From assembly GCF_009469605.1 (NCBI RefSeq), contig NZ_SSXU01000007.1, positions 1 through 64,000 on the forward strand: DNA of 64,000 bases, given 5' to 3'. Positions 56,675 through 64,000 of the stretch are shown piece after piece. The stretch's first letter is position 1. The number at the start of each line of letters is the position of its first letter. The position numbers and the translations under genes are program-made. Source of the stretch: Zoogloea sp. 1C4. GTDB lineage: Bacteria; Pseudomonadota; Gammaproteobacteria; Burkholderiales; Rhodocyclaceae. The notes beneath the pieces were generated by a model that worked only from the letters and a program-made list of their open reading frames with translations, was not told the origin of the DNA and made no database searches.

Positions 56675-58081
56675 ATGAATGTCCTGATCGAAACCCTGCG
56701 TGCGATCGTCGGCGAGCCCCATTGCCTGGTGGCGGACGCCGACAAAGCCCCCTATCTCACCGACTGGCGCGGCCGCTACACCGGCACCGCGTCGGCCGTC
56801 GCCCTGCCTGCCGATACGGCCGAGGTGTCCGCCGTGGTGCGTGCCTGCGCCGACGCCGGCTGCGCCATCGTGCCCCAGGGCGGCAACACCGGCCTGTGCG
56901 GCGGCGCCACGCCGCTGGCTGGCAGTGCGGCGGTGGTGGTCAATCTCTCACGGCTGCGCCGGGTGCGGCGGGTTGATCCAGCCAACAACGCCATTGTCGT
57001 CGAGGCCGGCGTCACCCTGGCGGCCGTGCAGGCCGCGGCGGAAGACGCCGACCGGCTGTTTCCGCTCTCCCTGGCCAGCGAAGGCAGCTGCGAGGTGGGT
57101 GGGTTCATCTCCACCAACGCCGGTGGCGTGCAGGTGCTGCGCTACGGCAACGCCCGCGAGCTGGTGCTCGGGCTGGAGGTGGTGCTCCCAGACGGGCAGA
57201 TCTGGGACGGCCTTCGGTCGCTGCGCAAGGACAACACGGGCTACGACCTCAAGCAGCTTTTCATCGGTGCGGAAGGTACGCTAGGCATCGTCACCGCGGC
57301 GAGCCTCAAGCTCTTCCCGCGTCTGCGGGCGTCCGCCACGGCCTGGCTGGCGATCGCCGATCCGGCCGCGGCGGTCGACCTGCTCGGCCGGCTGCGTGCG
57401 GTGGCCGGCGATCGCGTCACCGCCTTTGAGCTGGTCAGCCGGCAGTCGCTGGATCTGGTGCTCCAGCACATCCCCGGTGCGCGCGATCCGCTCGCCGATG
57501 CGTATCCCTGGTATGTGCTCGTCGAGCTGACCGACACCCGCATCGACGCGGGCCTTGAGGCGCTGCTTGAAGAAGAGGTGGGGCAGGGCGTCGATGCGGG
57601 GCTGATCCTCGACGGTACCATTGCCGCCAGCGCCACCCAGGCCGCCGCTCTGTGGGCCCTGCGCGAGAACATCTCCGAAGCCCAGAAGCGCGAAGGCGTG
57701 AGCATCAAGCACGACATCTCGGTGCCGGTCAGCGAAATTCCCCGCTTCATCGCCCTCGCCGGAGAACGTCTCGAAGCCGCCTACCCGGGCCTGCGCATCG
57801 TGTGCTTCGGCCATCTGGGCGATGGCAACCTGCACTACAACCAGTCGCGGCCATTGAAGGGCGAGAACGGCGCCTTCATCGAGCGCACCGCCGAGGTCAA
57901 TCGGATCGTCCACGGCCTCGCAGCCGAGCTGGGCGGGTCGATTTCTGCCGAGCATGGCATCGGCCAGTTGAAGCGCGATATTCTCATGTTCTACAAGCCC
58001 CCGATCGAGCTTGAGATGATGAAGATCCTCAAGCGCGCCTTCGATCCGGAAGGGCGCATGAATCCGGGAAAATTACTCTGA
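56675..58081 (+). CDS. FAD-linked oxidase, GlcD / D-2-hydroxyglutarate dehydrogenase-like
   Basis: 468 residues. FAD-binding (PCMH) domain: VPQGGNTGLCGGATPLAGSA and CEVGGFISTNAGGVQVLRYG. C-terminal oxidase domain with FGHLGDGNLHYNQ and GGSISAEHGIGQLKR. It oxidises a D-2-hydroxy acid, passing electrons to an acceptor; the exact substrate (D-2-hydroxyglutarate, D-lactate, glycolate) is not shown. 27 bp after the patatin gene, so co-transcribed. Confidence 0.9.
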   Translation: MNVLIETLRAIVGEPHCLVADADKAPYLTDWRGRYTGTASAVALPADTAEVSAVVRACADAGCAIVPQGGNTGLCGGATPLAGSAAVVVNLSRLRRVRRVDPANNAIVVEAGVTLAAVQAAAEDADRLFPLSLASEGSCEVGGFISTNAGGVQVLRYGNARELVLGLEVVLPDGQIWDGLRSLRKDNTGYDLKQLFIGAEGTLGIVTAASLKLFPRLRASATAWLAIADPAAAVDLLGRLRAVAGDRVTAFELVSRQSLDLVLQHIPGARDPLADAYPWYVLVELTDTRIDAGLEALLEEEVGQGVDAGLILDGTIAASATQAAALWALRENISEAQKREGVSIKHDISVPVSEIPRFIALAGERLEAAYPGLRIVCFGHLGDGNLHYNQSRPLKGENGAFIERTAEVNRIVHGLAAELGGSISAEHGIGQLKRDILMFYKPPIELEMMKILKRAFDPEGRMNPGKLL

Positions 58082-58157
58082 TGTGACGCAGTGCACGGGC
58101 GATATGTGAGCGATATCTCATTGATATTTCTAGGCTCAAAATGGGCATTGGCGTATT

Positions 58158-58176
58158 TGTCGGAATTTTTGACACA
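58158..58176. promoter_or_regulatory. Enhancer-like element shared by the PEP-CTERM and EPS promoters
   Basis: TGTCGGAATTTTTGACACA, 60 bp upstream of the sigma-54 promoter at 58237-58251. It has 16/19 identity with TGTCGGAAAATTTTACACA at 60487-60505, and the spacing to the promoter is within 1 bp of that site. TGTC...GACA dyad symmetry fits a dimeric enhancer-binding protein, as with PrsR. The published consensus is not recalled precisely. Confidence 0.65.
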
Positions 58177-58236
58177 TCCTGAAAAGCGCCACCCGCGTTT
58201 TTTTTAAGCTCATGAATTTAAAAAAAATTAACTGTC

Positions 58237-58251
58237 TGGCACGTAACCTGC
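58237..58251 (+). promoter_or_regulatory. Sigma-54 promoter of the PEP-CTERM gene
   Basis: TGGCACGTAACCTGC matches TGGCACG-N4-TTGC with one change, with GG and GC 10 bases apart. It predicts an mRNA start near 58263, about 100 nt upstream of the ATG. Confidence 0.7.
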
Positions 58252-58362
58252 TTCTTTTTGAGCTGGAAACAGATTTTGATGTGGCGCCAGTTCGCCGTGC
58301 GTTCAAGACGCGGCCAGCCCCAGCAATCTGAACCTAAGGTTCATTACAAGGAGATTCAACTC

Positions 58363-59178
58363 ATGAAGAAATCGGCTCTGCTCGTCGCCGTTGCGCTGGG
58401 TGCTCTCAGCGCTGGCGCCAACGCCGCGGTGTACTCCACCACCTTTGAAGGCCTCAACGGCAACTTCCTCATCAACAACTTCGGCACCGACATGCCGGGC
58501 GCCACCCCCACGCTGCCGGATGCGGATCACACCTTCAATGTGTCGCTGACCAACGTCAACGGCAAGGTCACCATCGAAGTCCCGGTTGCCGGCATCTACG
58601 ACATCTACGCCAAGGCTGGCTCCAGTTCCGTCATCGATTTCGACGGCGTGGTCGGTCCCGACCTGGGCGTGGCTTATGCTGCAAACACCAAGATCGGCAC
58701 GGGCCCGCTGGCCGTCACCGGCGTCAGCACCAGCCTGCTCGAGTTCAACTTCAATGGCACCAACGCCACCACGCTCAAGCTGGACGGCGTGAGCCAGGCG
58801 ATTCCGTACACCACCGGCAGCCTCACCGTCACCGGTGCTGCTGCGACCTCCCTGTTCGGCACCCTGCTGGGCCTGGGCGGCTTCCTGGGCGGCGCAGTCT
58901 CCGGCACCGTCGATATCCTCTATCAGGTCTATCAAGACCGTATCGACTTCGCCATCGACGAGACCAACCTGGTTGGCGGCAGCTTCGAAAACGCGCTGCT
59001 GGTGCTGGACAACATGCCTGCCGGCACCATCCCGGGCAAGGGTGCTGGTGACCGCAATGGCATCATCGACGGCACCTTCGCCACCAATGGCGTGCTTTAC
59101 GCCGTTCCGGAACCCGCCTCGATGGCGCTGCTGGGCCTCGGCATGGCTGGTCTGGCTGCCGTGCGTCGCCGCAAGTAA
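58363..59178 (+). CDS. PEP-CTERM sorting-signal exoprotein
   Basis: 271 residues from the ATG at 58363 behind AAGGAG. Signal peptide MKKSALLVAVALGALSAGAN (cut near ANA). Mature body is Gly/Thr/Asn-rich, with a hydrophobic stretch (SLFGTLLGLGGFLGG) at about 165. The C-terminus has AVPEPASMALLGLGMAGLAA then VRRRK: the VPEP motif, a membrane helix and an Arg cluster. Exosortase (not in the window) recognises it and exports or anchors it to the cell surface. Such proteins help bind EPS in flocs. Confidence 0.95.
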   Translation: MKKSALLVAVALGALSAGANAAVYSTTFEGLNGNFLINNFGTDMPGATPTLPDADHTFNVSLTNVNGKVTIEVPVAGIYDIYAKAGSSSVIDFDGVVGPDLGVAYAANTKIGTGPLAVTGVSTSLLEFNFNGTNATTLKLDGVSQAIPYTTGSLTVTGAAATSLFGTLLGLGGFLGGAVSGTVDILYQVYQDRIDFAIDETNLVGGSFENALLVLDNMPAGTIPGKGAGDRNGIIDGTFATNGVLYAVPEPASMALLGLGMAGLAAVRRRK

Positions 59179-59220
59179 GCCGCTTCGCTGCACCGGCTTG
59201 TCCGGTGCGGTATGCGTGAT

Positions 59221-59249
59221 CAAACGGCAACCGTCAGGTTGCCGTTTGT
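59221..59249 (+). terminator. Terminator of the PEP-CTERM gene
   Basis: CAAACGGCAACC-GTCA-GGTTGCCGTTTG, a 12-bp perfect stem, 42 bases past the stop; the tail (TGCTTT) is weak. A smaller hairpin (GCACCGG/CCGGTGC, near 59190) precedes it. Confidence 0.65.
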
Positions 59250-59354
59250 GCTTTATGTGGGGCTGGGCGGGCTGGATGGGTGTTTTTTTTAGCAAAATGC
59301 AGAAAAGGGTTTACAGCCTCCTGAAGCATGTCTATAATGCGCTTCTCGTTGCAC

Positions 59355-59430
<76 letters not shown>

Positions 59431-59450
59431 AACGACTTGCAGTAAATAGG

Positions 59451-59526
59451 GTCCCCATCGTCTAGAGGCCTAGGACACCGCCCTTTCACGGCGATAACCG
59501 GGGTTCGAATCCCCGTGGGGACGCCA
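59451..59526 (+). tRNA. tRNA-Glu (TTC), copy 1
   Basis: 76 nt with CCA encoded. Acceptor GTCCCCA; anticodon loop CTTTCAC gives TTC; T-loop TTCGAAT. Identical to the other two Glu copies in this cluster. Confidence 0.97.
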
Positions 59527-59594
59527 GGATCAAACGTCCTGCAGCAATGCAGGCAGTCGCAACCAAGACCGGGTTGTGACGGCAGTTAAAGTGC

Positions 59595-59671
59595 GGAGTG
59601 GTAGTTCAGTCGGTTAGAATACCGGCCTGTCACGCCGGGGGTCGCGGGTTCGAGTCCCGTCCACTCCGCCA
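59595..59671 (+). tRNA. tRNA-Asp (GTC), copy 1
   Basis: 77 nt. Acceptor GGAGTGG pairs with CCACTCC and G73 discriminator, CCA encoded. Anticodon loop CTGTCAC gives GTC. The spacer from tRNA-Glu has a CCTGCA-GCAA-TGCAGG hairpin (59538-59553). Confidence 0.97.
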
Positions 59672-59717
59672 CCAACAGAAACGAAGAAGGCTCTGCTTTC
59701 TTTGGGCTGTAATAGCA

Positions 59718-59793
59718 GTCCCCATCGTCTAGAGGCCTAGGACACCGCCCTTTCACGGCGATAACCGGGGTTCGAATCCCCGTGGGGACGCCA
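59718..59793 (+). tRNA. tRNA-Glu (TTC), copy 2
   Basis: 76 nt, identical to copy 1 (acceptor GTCCCCA, anticodon TTC, CCA encoded). It stands between the two Ala-Glu-Asp units. Confidence 0.97.
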
Positions 59794-59833
59794 CTTTCGC
59801 CAGGAGTGGTCAAGCTAGTAGTTGTTGTGTTGT

Positions 59834-59909
<76 letters not shown>

Positions 59910-59926
59910 AACAACCGAATACACAG

Positions 59927-60002
59927 GTCCCCATCGTCTAGAGGCCTAGGACACCGCCCTTTCACGGCGATAACCGGGGTTCGAATCCCCGTGGGGACGC
60001 CA
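59927..60002 (+). tRNA. tRNA-Glu (TTC), copy 3
   Basis: 76 nt, identical to copies 1 and 2. Spacer to the next tRNA-Asp is homologous to the first Glu-Asp spacer. Confidence 0.97.
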
Positions 60003-60069
60003 GGATCAAGCGTCCTGCAGCAATGCAGGCAGTTGCAGCCAAGCCCGGCTGTGACAGCAGTCAAAGCGC

Positions 60070-60146
60070 GGAGTGGTAGTTCAGTCGGTTAGAATACCGG
60101 CCTGTCACGCCGGGGGTCGCGGGTTCGAGTCCCGTCCACTCCGCCA
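60070..60146 (+). tRNA. tRNA-Asp (GTC), copy 2
   Basis: 77 nt, identical to copy 1. Last gene of the cluster; an intrinsic terminator follows 10 bases later. Confidence 0.97.
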
Positions 60147-60156
60147 GTCATTTCAA

Positions 60157-60186
60157 AAGCCTCGCAGATCCTGCGAGGCTTTTTTG
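60157..60186 (+). terminator. Intrinsic terminator of the tRNA cluster
   Basis: AAGCCTCGCAG-ATC-CTGCGAGGCTT followed by TTTTG. Confidence 0.9.
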
Positions 60187-60486
60187 CGTTGGTTTCCTGA
60201 GTTTAGTGGCCTGTGGTTGTCGGCTTCTCCCTCCCCTTGTTTCCGTTGTGTGCCGCTGTGCCCATTCCTTTGCTAGTGGCGCTGGCGTGTGCCTGTTCAG
60301 GCTGGGCTGGGGTGTCTGGGCGGCAAGTGTGCCCGGGAATCTCATTGTTTGTGAGGTATGCCAAATCATTTTCGCGGAGGTCGGGTGGTGCTGACCTTTG
60401 GCCTTCGCAGTGCTGTACTCGGCTGATCGCTGCTGTGTAGCCTTCAGCGTACGGCGTGGCTGCACTGCCGCTTCGGAATGGTGAAG

Positions 60487-60505
60487 TGTCGGAAAATTTT
60501 ACACA
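60487..60505. promoter_or_regulatory. Enhancer-like element upstream of the EPS operon
   Basis: TGTCGGAAAATTTTACACA, 16/19 identical to the element at 58158-58176 upstream of the PEP-CTERM gene. The distance from its last base to the -24 TGG is 60 bp, as against 61 there. It overlaps the palindrome at 60496-60516. Confidence 0.65.
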
Positions 60506-60564
60506 CATTGTAAAATAGTGAAAAATGCATATTTTAATCCACTGATTTAACTGGGTTTTGATTT

Positions 60565-60579
60565 TGGCCTGATTATTGC
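60565..60579 (+). promoter_or_regulatory. Sigma-54 promoter of the EPS operon
   Basis: TGGCCTGATTATTGC matches TGGCACG-N4-TTGC with two changes in the first block; the invariant GG and GC are 10 bases apart. Predicted leader about 250 nt. Confidence 0.6.
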
Positions 60580-60764
60580 TTAAGCATTGCGGTGCGACAT
60601 GATTTTGCAATTGTGTGAAGAGTCGTCAAACACGGGTCGCGTTTGGCATTGTTTTAACGTTGTTGTGTGAAATTACCTGTCCGTCGACGGCGGGCTTTGT
60701 AAAATACTGAAATATGTTGGTCGGGTTGCATCTGTATGCTCCCTGTTGTTCAAGTCGGTGCTGT

Positions 60765-60777
60765 GGCGGTGGCGTAC
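60765..60777 (+). promoter_or_regulatory. ops-like element in the EPS leader
   Basis: GGCGGTGGCGTAC resembles the RfaH/ops element GGCGGTAGCGTG (one or two changes, including A7). It lies in the predicted leader, 67 bases before the first EPS gene, where ops elements sit in long polysaccharide operons. Confidence 0.35.
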
Positions 60778-60843
60778 GACGTTCCGTGGTGTGCAATCAA
60801 GTTTGCGTGGGCGTAAGCGCCTGCCAATAAAAGGCTGATTCGA

Positions 60844-62346
60844 ATGTTATCGATGTCGTTGTTCCTGCTGGGTCTGATTGTTTCCGCTGTGGCGGTTTAC
60901 TACAGCATCCAGGCCTCCCATCGCTTCGGGGTTGTCGATCAGCCCGGTGGTCACAAGGCGCACGACACCGTGACGCCTTTTGTGGGTGGGGTGGGCATCC
61001 TCGCGGCCATGCTCACGGGCGGCTACGTTGTCAGCCAGTATTTCCCGTCCTTCGGAGATCGGATCTACGTGTTGCTTGGTGGCGTGCTCGTTCTGTTCAT
61101 CACGGGTTTTGCCGACGACATCCTGCAGCTCAACTACAAGATCCGCTTCGGCATCCAGGCTGCCGTGGGTCTGGCCATGGTGTTTCTGGGGGGGGTCGAG
61201 ATTTCCGATCTCGGGCAGCTGCTCTCGGGTGATCTCCTCTCCCTGGGTTATCTCGCTGTCCCGATCACCCTGCTGGCCACCATCGGCGCCATCAACGCCC
61301 TCAACATGATCGATGGGATCGACGGGCTTTCCGGTTCCCTGTCCATCGTCAGTCTTCTGCTGATTGCTCTGGCCGTTTATATCTCGGGCGATCCGGCCTA
61401 CTTTTCGTTGATCGTGATCATCGCCGGCGGGGTGGCGGGCTTTCTGTGCTTCAACCTGCGTTACCTGGGCTGGCGTCGCGCACGATGCTTCATGGGTGAC
61501 AACGGCAGCATGCAGCTTGGCTTCGTGTTTGCCTGGCTCCTCTCCGATCTTTCCCAGTCAAACGAGAGCGTTCGTGCCATCACCCCCATCACCACCCTGT
61601 GGCTGTTTGCGGTGCCGCTGATTGATACCCTGTGCGTCATGCTGCGACGCATGTGGATGGGGCGCTCCCCCTTCCATGCCGACCGCAACCATCTGCATCA
61701 CCTCTTCCTGCGGGCCGGTTTCCGGGTGCAGGATGCCGTGCTGGTGCTGGCGCTGGTGCAATTCTGCTTTGGGGCTATCGGCCTGCTGGGCATGTATGCC
61801 GGCGTAGACGAGCTGGTGATGCTGGCGGCCTTCCTGGTCGTGTTTGCGGTGTGCTTCTTCATCGTGCTGCGCCCGTGGCGGCTGGTGCCGCTGCTGCGGC
61901 GCATCCACCGGTCGCTCGGCATGACGTCCGTCCATGCCGTGGGTGTGCATGTGGCCGGCCTGCCGGAGCACAAGCTGGGTTCGTTTGCCGATATGCTCAA
62001 CCGCTGCATCGGCCCCCATGTGGATTTCCGTTTCCGCGCCTACCACACCGAGGGTAACGCAGGCCCCGCCTGCTATGGCGTGATCCAGCTCCTTGGTGAC
62101 GACCAGGATCTCACTCAGGCTCACATCAGCCGCATCATTGCCGTGCTGCGCCGAGAAGTCGGGCGCGAACCCGGCGTGAAGGTCCGCCAGTTTGTAGACC
62201 GGAAGGAAACCCACGACCGCCGCGTCGGCGCAAAGTATCGGCGCAGCGAACGCCGGGCGGGCGACCGCCGCTCTACCGGCAACGCCGCGCTGATCTATCG
62301 TCTTGACAGCGCGGCGGGCGAGCCCAGCGTTGTCGCGCACGGGTGA
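60844..62346 (+). CDS. WecA/MraY-family undecaprenyl-phosphate sugar-1-phosphate transferase, extended
   Basis: 500 residues. The N-terminal 340 residues are a polytopic glycosyltransferase 4 domain: VVDQPGGHKAHDTVTPFVGG, DDILQLNYKIRFGIQ, INALNMIDGIDGLSGSLSIV, RCFMGDNGSMQLGFVFAWLL and HADRNHLHHLF. It starts EPS repeat-unit assembly on undecaprenyl phosphate. WecA is about 365 residues; the extra 150-residue C-terminal part is soluble and ends in an Arg-rich run (RRVGAKYRRSERRAGDRRS). Behind a sigma-54 promoter and ops-like element. First gene of the EPS operon in the window. Confidence 0.9.
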   Translation: MLSMSLFLLGLIVSAVAVYYSIQASHRFGVVDQPGGHKAHDTVTPFVGGVGILAAMLTGGYVVSQYFPSFGDRIYVLLGGVLVLFITGFADDILQLNYKIRFGIQAAVGLAMVFLGGVEISDLGQLLSGDLLSLGYLAVPITLLATIGAINALNMIDGIDGLSGSLSIVSLLLIALAVYISGDPAYFSLIVIIAGGVAGFLCFNLRYLGWRRARCFMGDNGSMQLGFVFAWLLSDLSQSNESVRAITPITTLWLFAVPLIDTLCVMLRRMWMGRSPFHADRNHLHHLFLRAGFRVQDAVLVLALVQFCFGAIGLLGMYAGVDELVMLAAFLVVFAVCFFIVLRPWRLVPLLRRIHRSLGMTSVHAVGVHVAGLPEHKLGSFADMLNRCIGPHVDFRFRAYHTEGNAGPACYGVIQLLGDDQDLTQAHISRIIAVLRREVGREPGVKVRQFVDRKETHDRRVGAKYRRSERRAGDRRSTGNAALIYRLDSAAGEPSVVAHG

Positions 62347-62359
62347 GGGGTAGATAGTC

Positions 62360-62797
62360 TTGTACGACCGCATCCTAGTTGTATGCACGGGCAACATCTG
62401 CCGTAGCCCCGTAGCTGAATATCTGCTTCGCGATGCCCTTTTGCGTTCCGGCCGCAAGCCAGAAGTGGCTTCGGCCGGCGTTGGTGCGCTGGTGGGTGAT
62501 CCTGCCCACGAAACCGCAACCGCCATGATGGCCGCCAGGGGCATTGATCTTGCGCCGCACCGGGCGCAGCAGGCCGATGTGGCTCTGTGCCGCTGGGCCG
62601 AGCTCGTGCTGGTGATGGAAAGCCACCATCGTGAGGCGCTCACCGACATCGATCCCGCTGTTCGCGGCAAGACCTTCCTGCTGGGGCACTGGGGCAAGTT
62701 TGAAATCCCCGACCCTTACAGGCGGGCCCAGACCGTATGGGATGAGGCTGTAGGCCTCATCGACCGTGGCGTGACCGAATGGTCCCGGCGACTGTAA
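62360..62797 (+). CDS. wzb: Low-molecular-weight protein-tyrosine phosphatase (Wzb-like)
   Basis: 145 residues with a TTG start at 62360, 13 bases after the previous stop. Active-site loop VVCTGNICRSPVAEYLL (C-X5-R) and the acidic loop EIPDPYRRA. Removes phosphate from the Wzc-type tyrosine autokinase that drives polysaccharide export. No better in-frame start is seen. Same operon as the WecA-like gene. Confidence 0.92.
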   Translation: MYDRILVVCTGNICRSPVAEYLLRDALLRSGRKPEVASAGVGALVGDPAHETATAMMAARGIDLAPHRAQQADVALCRWAELVLVMESHHREALTDIDPAVRGKTFLLGHWGKFEIPDPYRRAQTVWDEAVGLIDRGVTEWSRRL

Positions 62798-62903
62798 GGC
62801 CAATCTCAACTATCGTGTCCAATGTGTGTCTTGTGCCCTATGACGTTAACAGGGCTCAACTATCATTCGGGGTACTGTTCAAACACAATCAGTCAGGGCA
62901 TCC

Positions 62904-64000
62904 ATGATCACTATTCCTGATGGAGCATTCGCTCCCTCCATGCCTGCCAAGTCGCGTATTGCCAGCAGCCTGCTGCTGGCTGTTGTGTGCGCGAGTCTGG
63001 GCGCATGTGCCGTTGTTCCCGGTGACAAGGCCTATGGCCTGCGTGACCAGCAATCGTCCATCAAGCTCCCGGTGCGGCAATCAGAAGCCGCCGAGCCTGC
63101 GCCCGAGAACGTCAGCATTAAGCCCATCACGGCTGAGCTGATCATCGAGCAAATGAAGCTCGCCGCCGCTGAACGCCCGACGGCCACCTCCACAAATATG
63201 AACGGCCGCGCCCCCAAGGGTAGTGTGATGCCCCCCGCGCCCGACTACAAGGTGGCTCCGGGCGATGTGCTCACTATCATCGTTTGGGATCACCCTGAGC
63301 TCACCACCCCTGCCGGCCAATATCGTGCGGCTGACCAAGCCGGCACGGTAGTCAACGAAGATGGCACCATTTACTACCCTTATGTGGGTACGCTGCAGGT
63401 GACTGGCAAGACCACCCGCCAGATCCGCGACATGCTGGTTCGTAGCCTTGCCAAGTACATTGAAAAAGTCCAGCTAGATGTGCGGGTTGCAGCCTTCCGC
63501 AGCCAGCGCGTTTACGTCGTTGGCGAAGTGACCAAGCCCGGCTTGCTGCCCATCACCGATGTACCCATGACTGTGCTGGAGGCCGTCAACCAGGCCGGCG
63601 GCTTTGGCCCTGAGGCCGATCACAGCCGCGTGCTTCTTACTCGCAAGGGGACGACGTACCGCGTGGATATCCAGGCCATGTACGAAAACGGCGCCACCGA
63701 GCAGAACGCTCTGCTCGAGACCGGCGACATCCTCAATGTGCAGGATCGTAGCTTCAACAAGATCTTTGTGCTGGGTGCAGTGCAGAAGCCGGGTTCACTG
63801 GTCATGACCAAGAAGCGCTCCACCCTGGCCGAGGCGTTGGCCGATTCGGGCTACATCGCCCAAGAGCAAGCCAATCCCAAGTGGATCTACGTGATGCGCG
63901 GCGGCAGTGACACACCAGAGCTCTTCCATCTGGACGGCAGCTCTCCCGACGCGATGCTGCTGGCCGACCGCTTCACCCTCAAGCCGCGCGACATCGTTTA
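62904..64000 (+). CDS. wza: Polysaccharide export outer-membrane lipoprotein (Wza-like), partial
   Basis: Open from the ATG at 62904 to the right edge (365 complete codons); another start at 62940 would give a shorter, more usual lipoprotein signal. Lipobox SLLLAVVCASLGACAVVPGD (Cys at 35). Poly_export domain YKVAPGDVLTIIVWDHPELT, then SLBB-type repeats (VYVVGEVTKPGLLPITDVPM; IFVLGAVQKPGSLVM). Forms the outer-membrane pore for EPS. The rest lies beyond the window. Confidence 0.92.
   Translation, partial: MITIPDGAFAPSMPAKSRIASSLLLAVVCASLGACAVVPGDKAYGLRDQQSSIKLPVRQSEAAEPAPENVSIKPITAELIIEQMKLAAAERPTATSTNMNGRAPKGSVMPPAPDYKVAPGDVLTIIVWDHPELTTPAGQYRAADQAGTVVNEDGTIYYPYVGTLQVTGKTTRQIRDMLVRSLAKYIEKVQLDVRVAAFRSQRVYVVGEVTKPGLLPITDVPMTVLEAVNQAGGFGPEADHSRVLLTRKGTTYRVDIQAMYENGATEQNALLETGDILNVQDRSFNKIFVLGAVQKPGSLVMTKKRSTLAEALADSGYIAQEQANPKWIYVMRGGSDTPELFHLDGSSPDAMLLADRFTLKPRDIV

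Larger units (their letters stand above)
60187..60843 (+). other. 657-base non-coding region upstream of the EPS operon
   Basis: No convincing gene. The first 290 bases hold nothing recognised. AT-rich sequence (about 60480-60720) holds the enhancer element, the sigma-54 promoter, a palindrome ATTTTACA-CACAT-TGTAAAAT (60496-60516) and two similar 20-mers, TTGTAAAATAGTGAAAAATG (60508-60527) and TTGTAAAATACTGAAATATG (60698-60717). The open frames here lack coding character. Confidence 0.7.

Noticed and set aside
60203-60610. 135-residue minus-strand open frame upstream of the EPS operon
   Set aside because: No ribosome site, Thr/Gln/Pro-rich without a family pattern, and it covers the regulatory motifs.

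Overview
The window looks like a chromosomal segment of a Rhodocyclales-type betaproteobacterium (Zoogloea/Thauera/Azospira-like). This is inferred from gene content and high GC, not from a database match. The supporting traits are polyhydroxyalkanoate (PHA) synthesis with PhaR and a phasin, System II cytochrome c assembly with a cytochrome c4, a PEP-CTERM exoprotein beside an exopolysaccharide (EPS) locus, type IV pilus assembly, and nitrate assimilation genes.

Layout. 1-600: end of an IS4-family insertion sequence running off the left edge. About 600-11960: an integrated, satellite-like mobile element, entirely on the minus strand. It has a P4-type integrase, an unidentified cargo protein, an AlpA-like regulator, then one tightly coupled operon. 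The operon runs small ORF, phage tape-measure protein, unknown protein, Toprim/DUF927 primase-helicase, Cys-rich protein, and minor-tail-Z-like protein. No capsid, portal or terminase gene is visible. A cluster of six GTCGGAAC octamers lies just downstream of the primase gene and could be its replication origin. 12-25 kb: ychF, a nitrate-assimilation cluster (PP2C-kinase fusion, nitrate transporter, shortened NirB-like protein) behind a predicted NtrC/sigma-54 promoter, dsbB, a lipoprotein, argB, hsp20 with a sigma-32 promoter, a Cys-rich CWC protein, nudB, a barnase/barstar pair, and a degenerate response regulator with TPR repeats. 25-34 kb: aspS operon, pilB-pilC-pilD, a CorC-like protein and a CcsA-like protein. 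34-44 kb: ffh, a PAS histidine kinase with a FixJ-type regulator, a phasin, a DUF455 protein, ccsB-resB, cytochrome c4, and engB. 44-49 kb: manC, bamD, rluD, pgeF and a ZIP transporter. 50-54 kb: phaC, two phaB copies and phaR. 54-58 kb: rimO, a REP-like palindrome, a patatin-like protein and a GlcD-like oxidase. 58-64 kb: a PEP-CTERM gene, seven tRNA genes, and the start of an EPS operon (WecA-like transferase, Wzb-like phosphatase, Wza-like exporter cut by the right edge).

The most notable regulatory observation is that the PEP-CTERM gene and the EPS operon carry the same 19-bp element (16/19 identical). In both cases it sits 60 bp upstream of a sigma-54 -24/-12 promoter. This suggests co-regulation by one enhancer-binding protein, as described for PrsK/PrsR-RpoN control of PEP-CTERM/EPS genes in floc-forming bacteria. 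The most notable genomic novelty is the satellite-like element that couples tail genes to its own replication gene.
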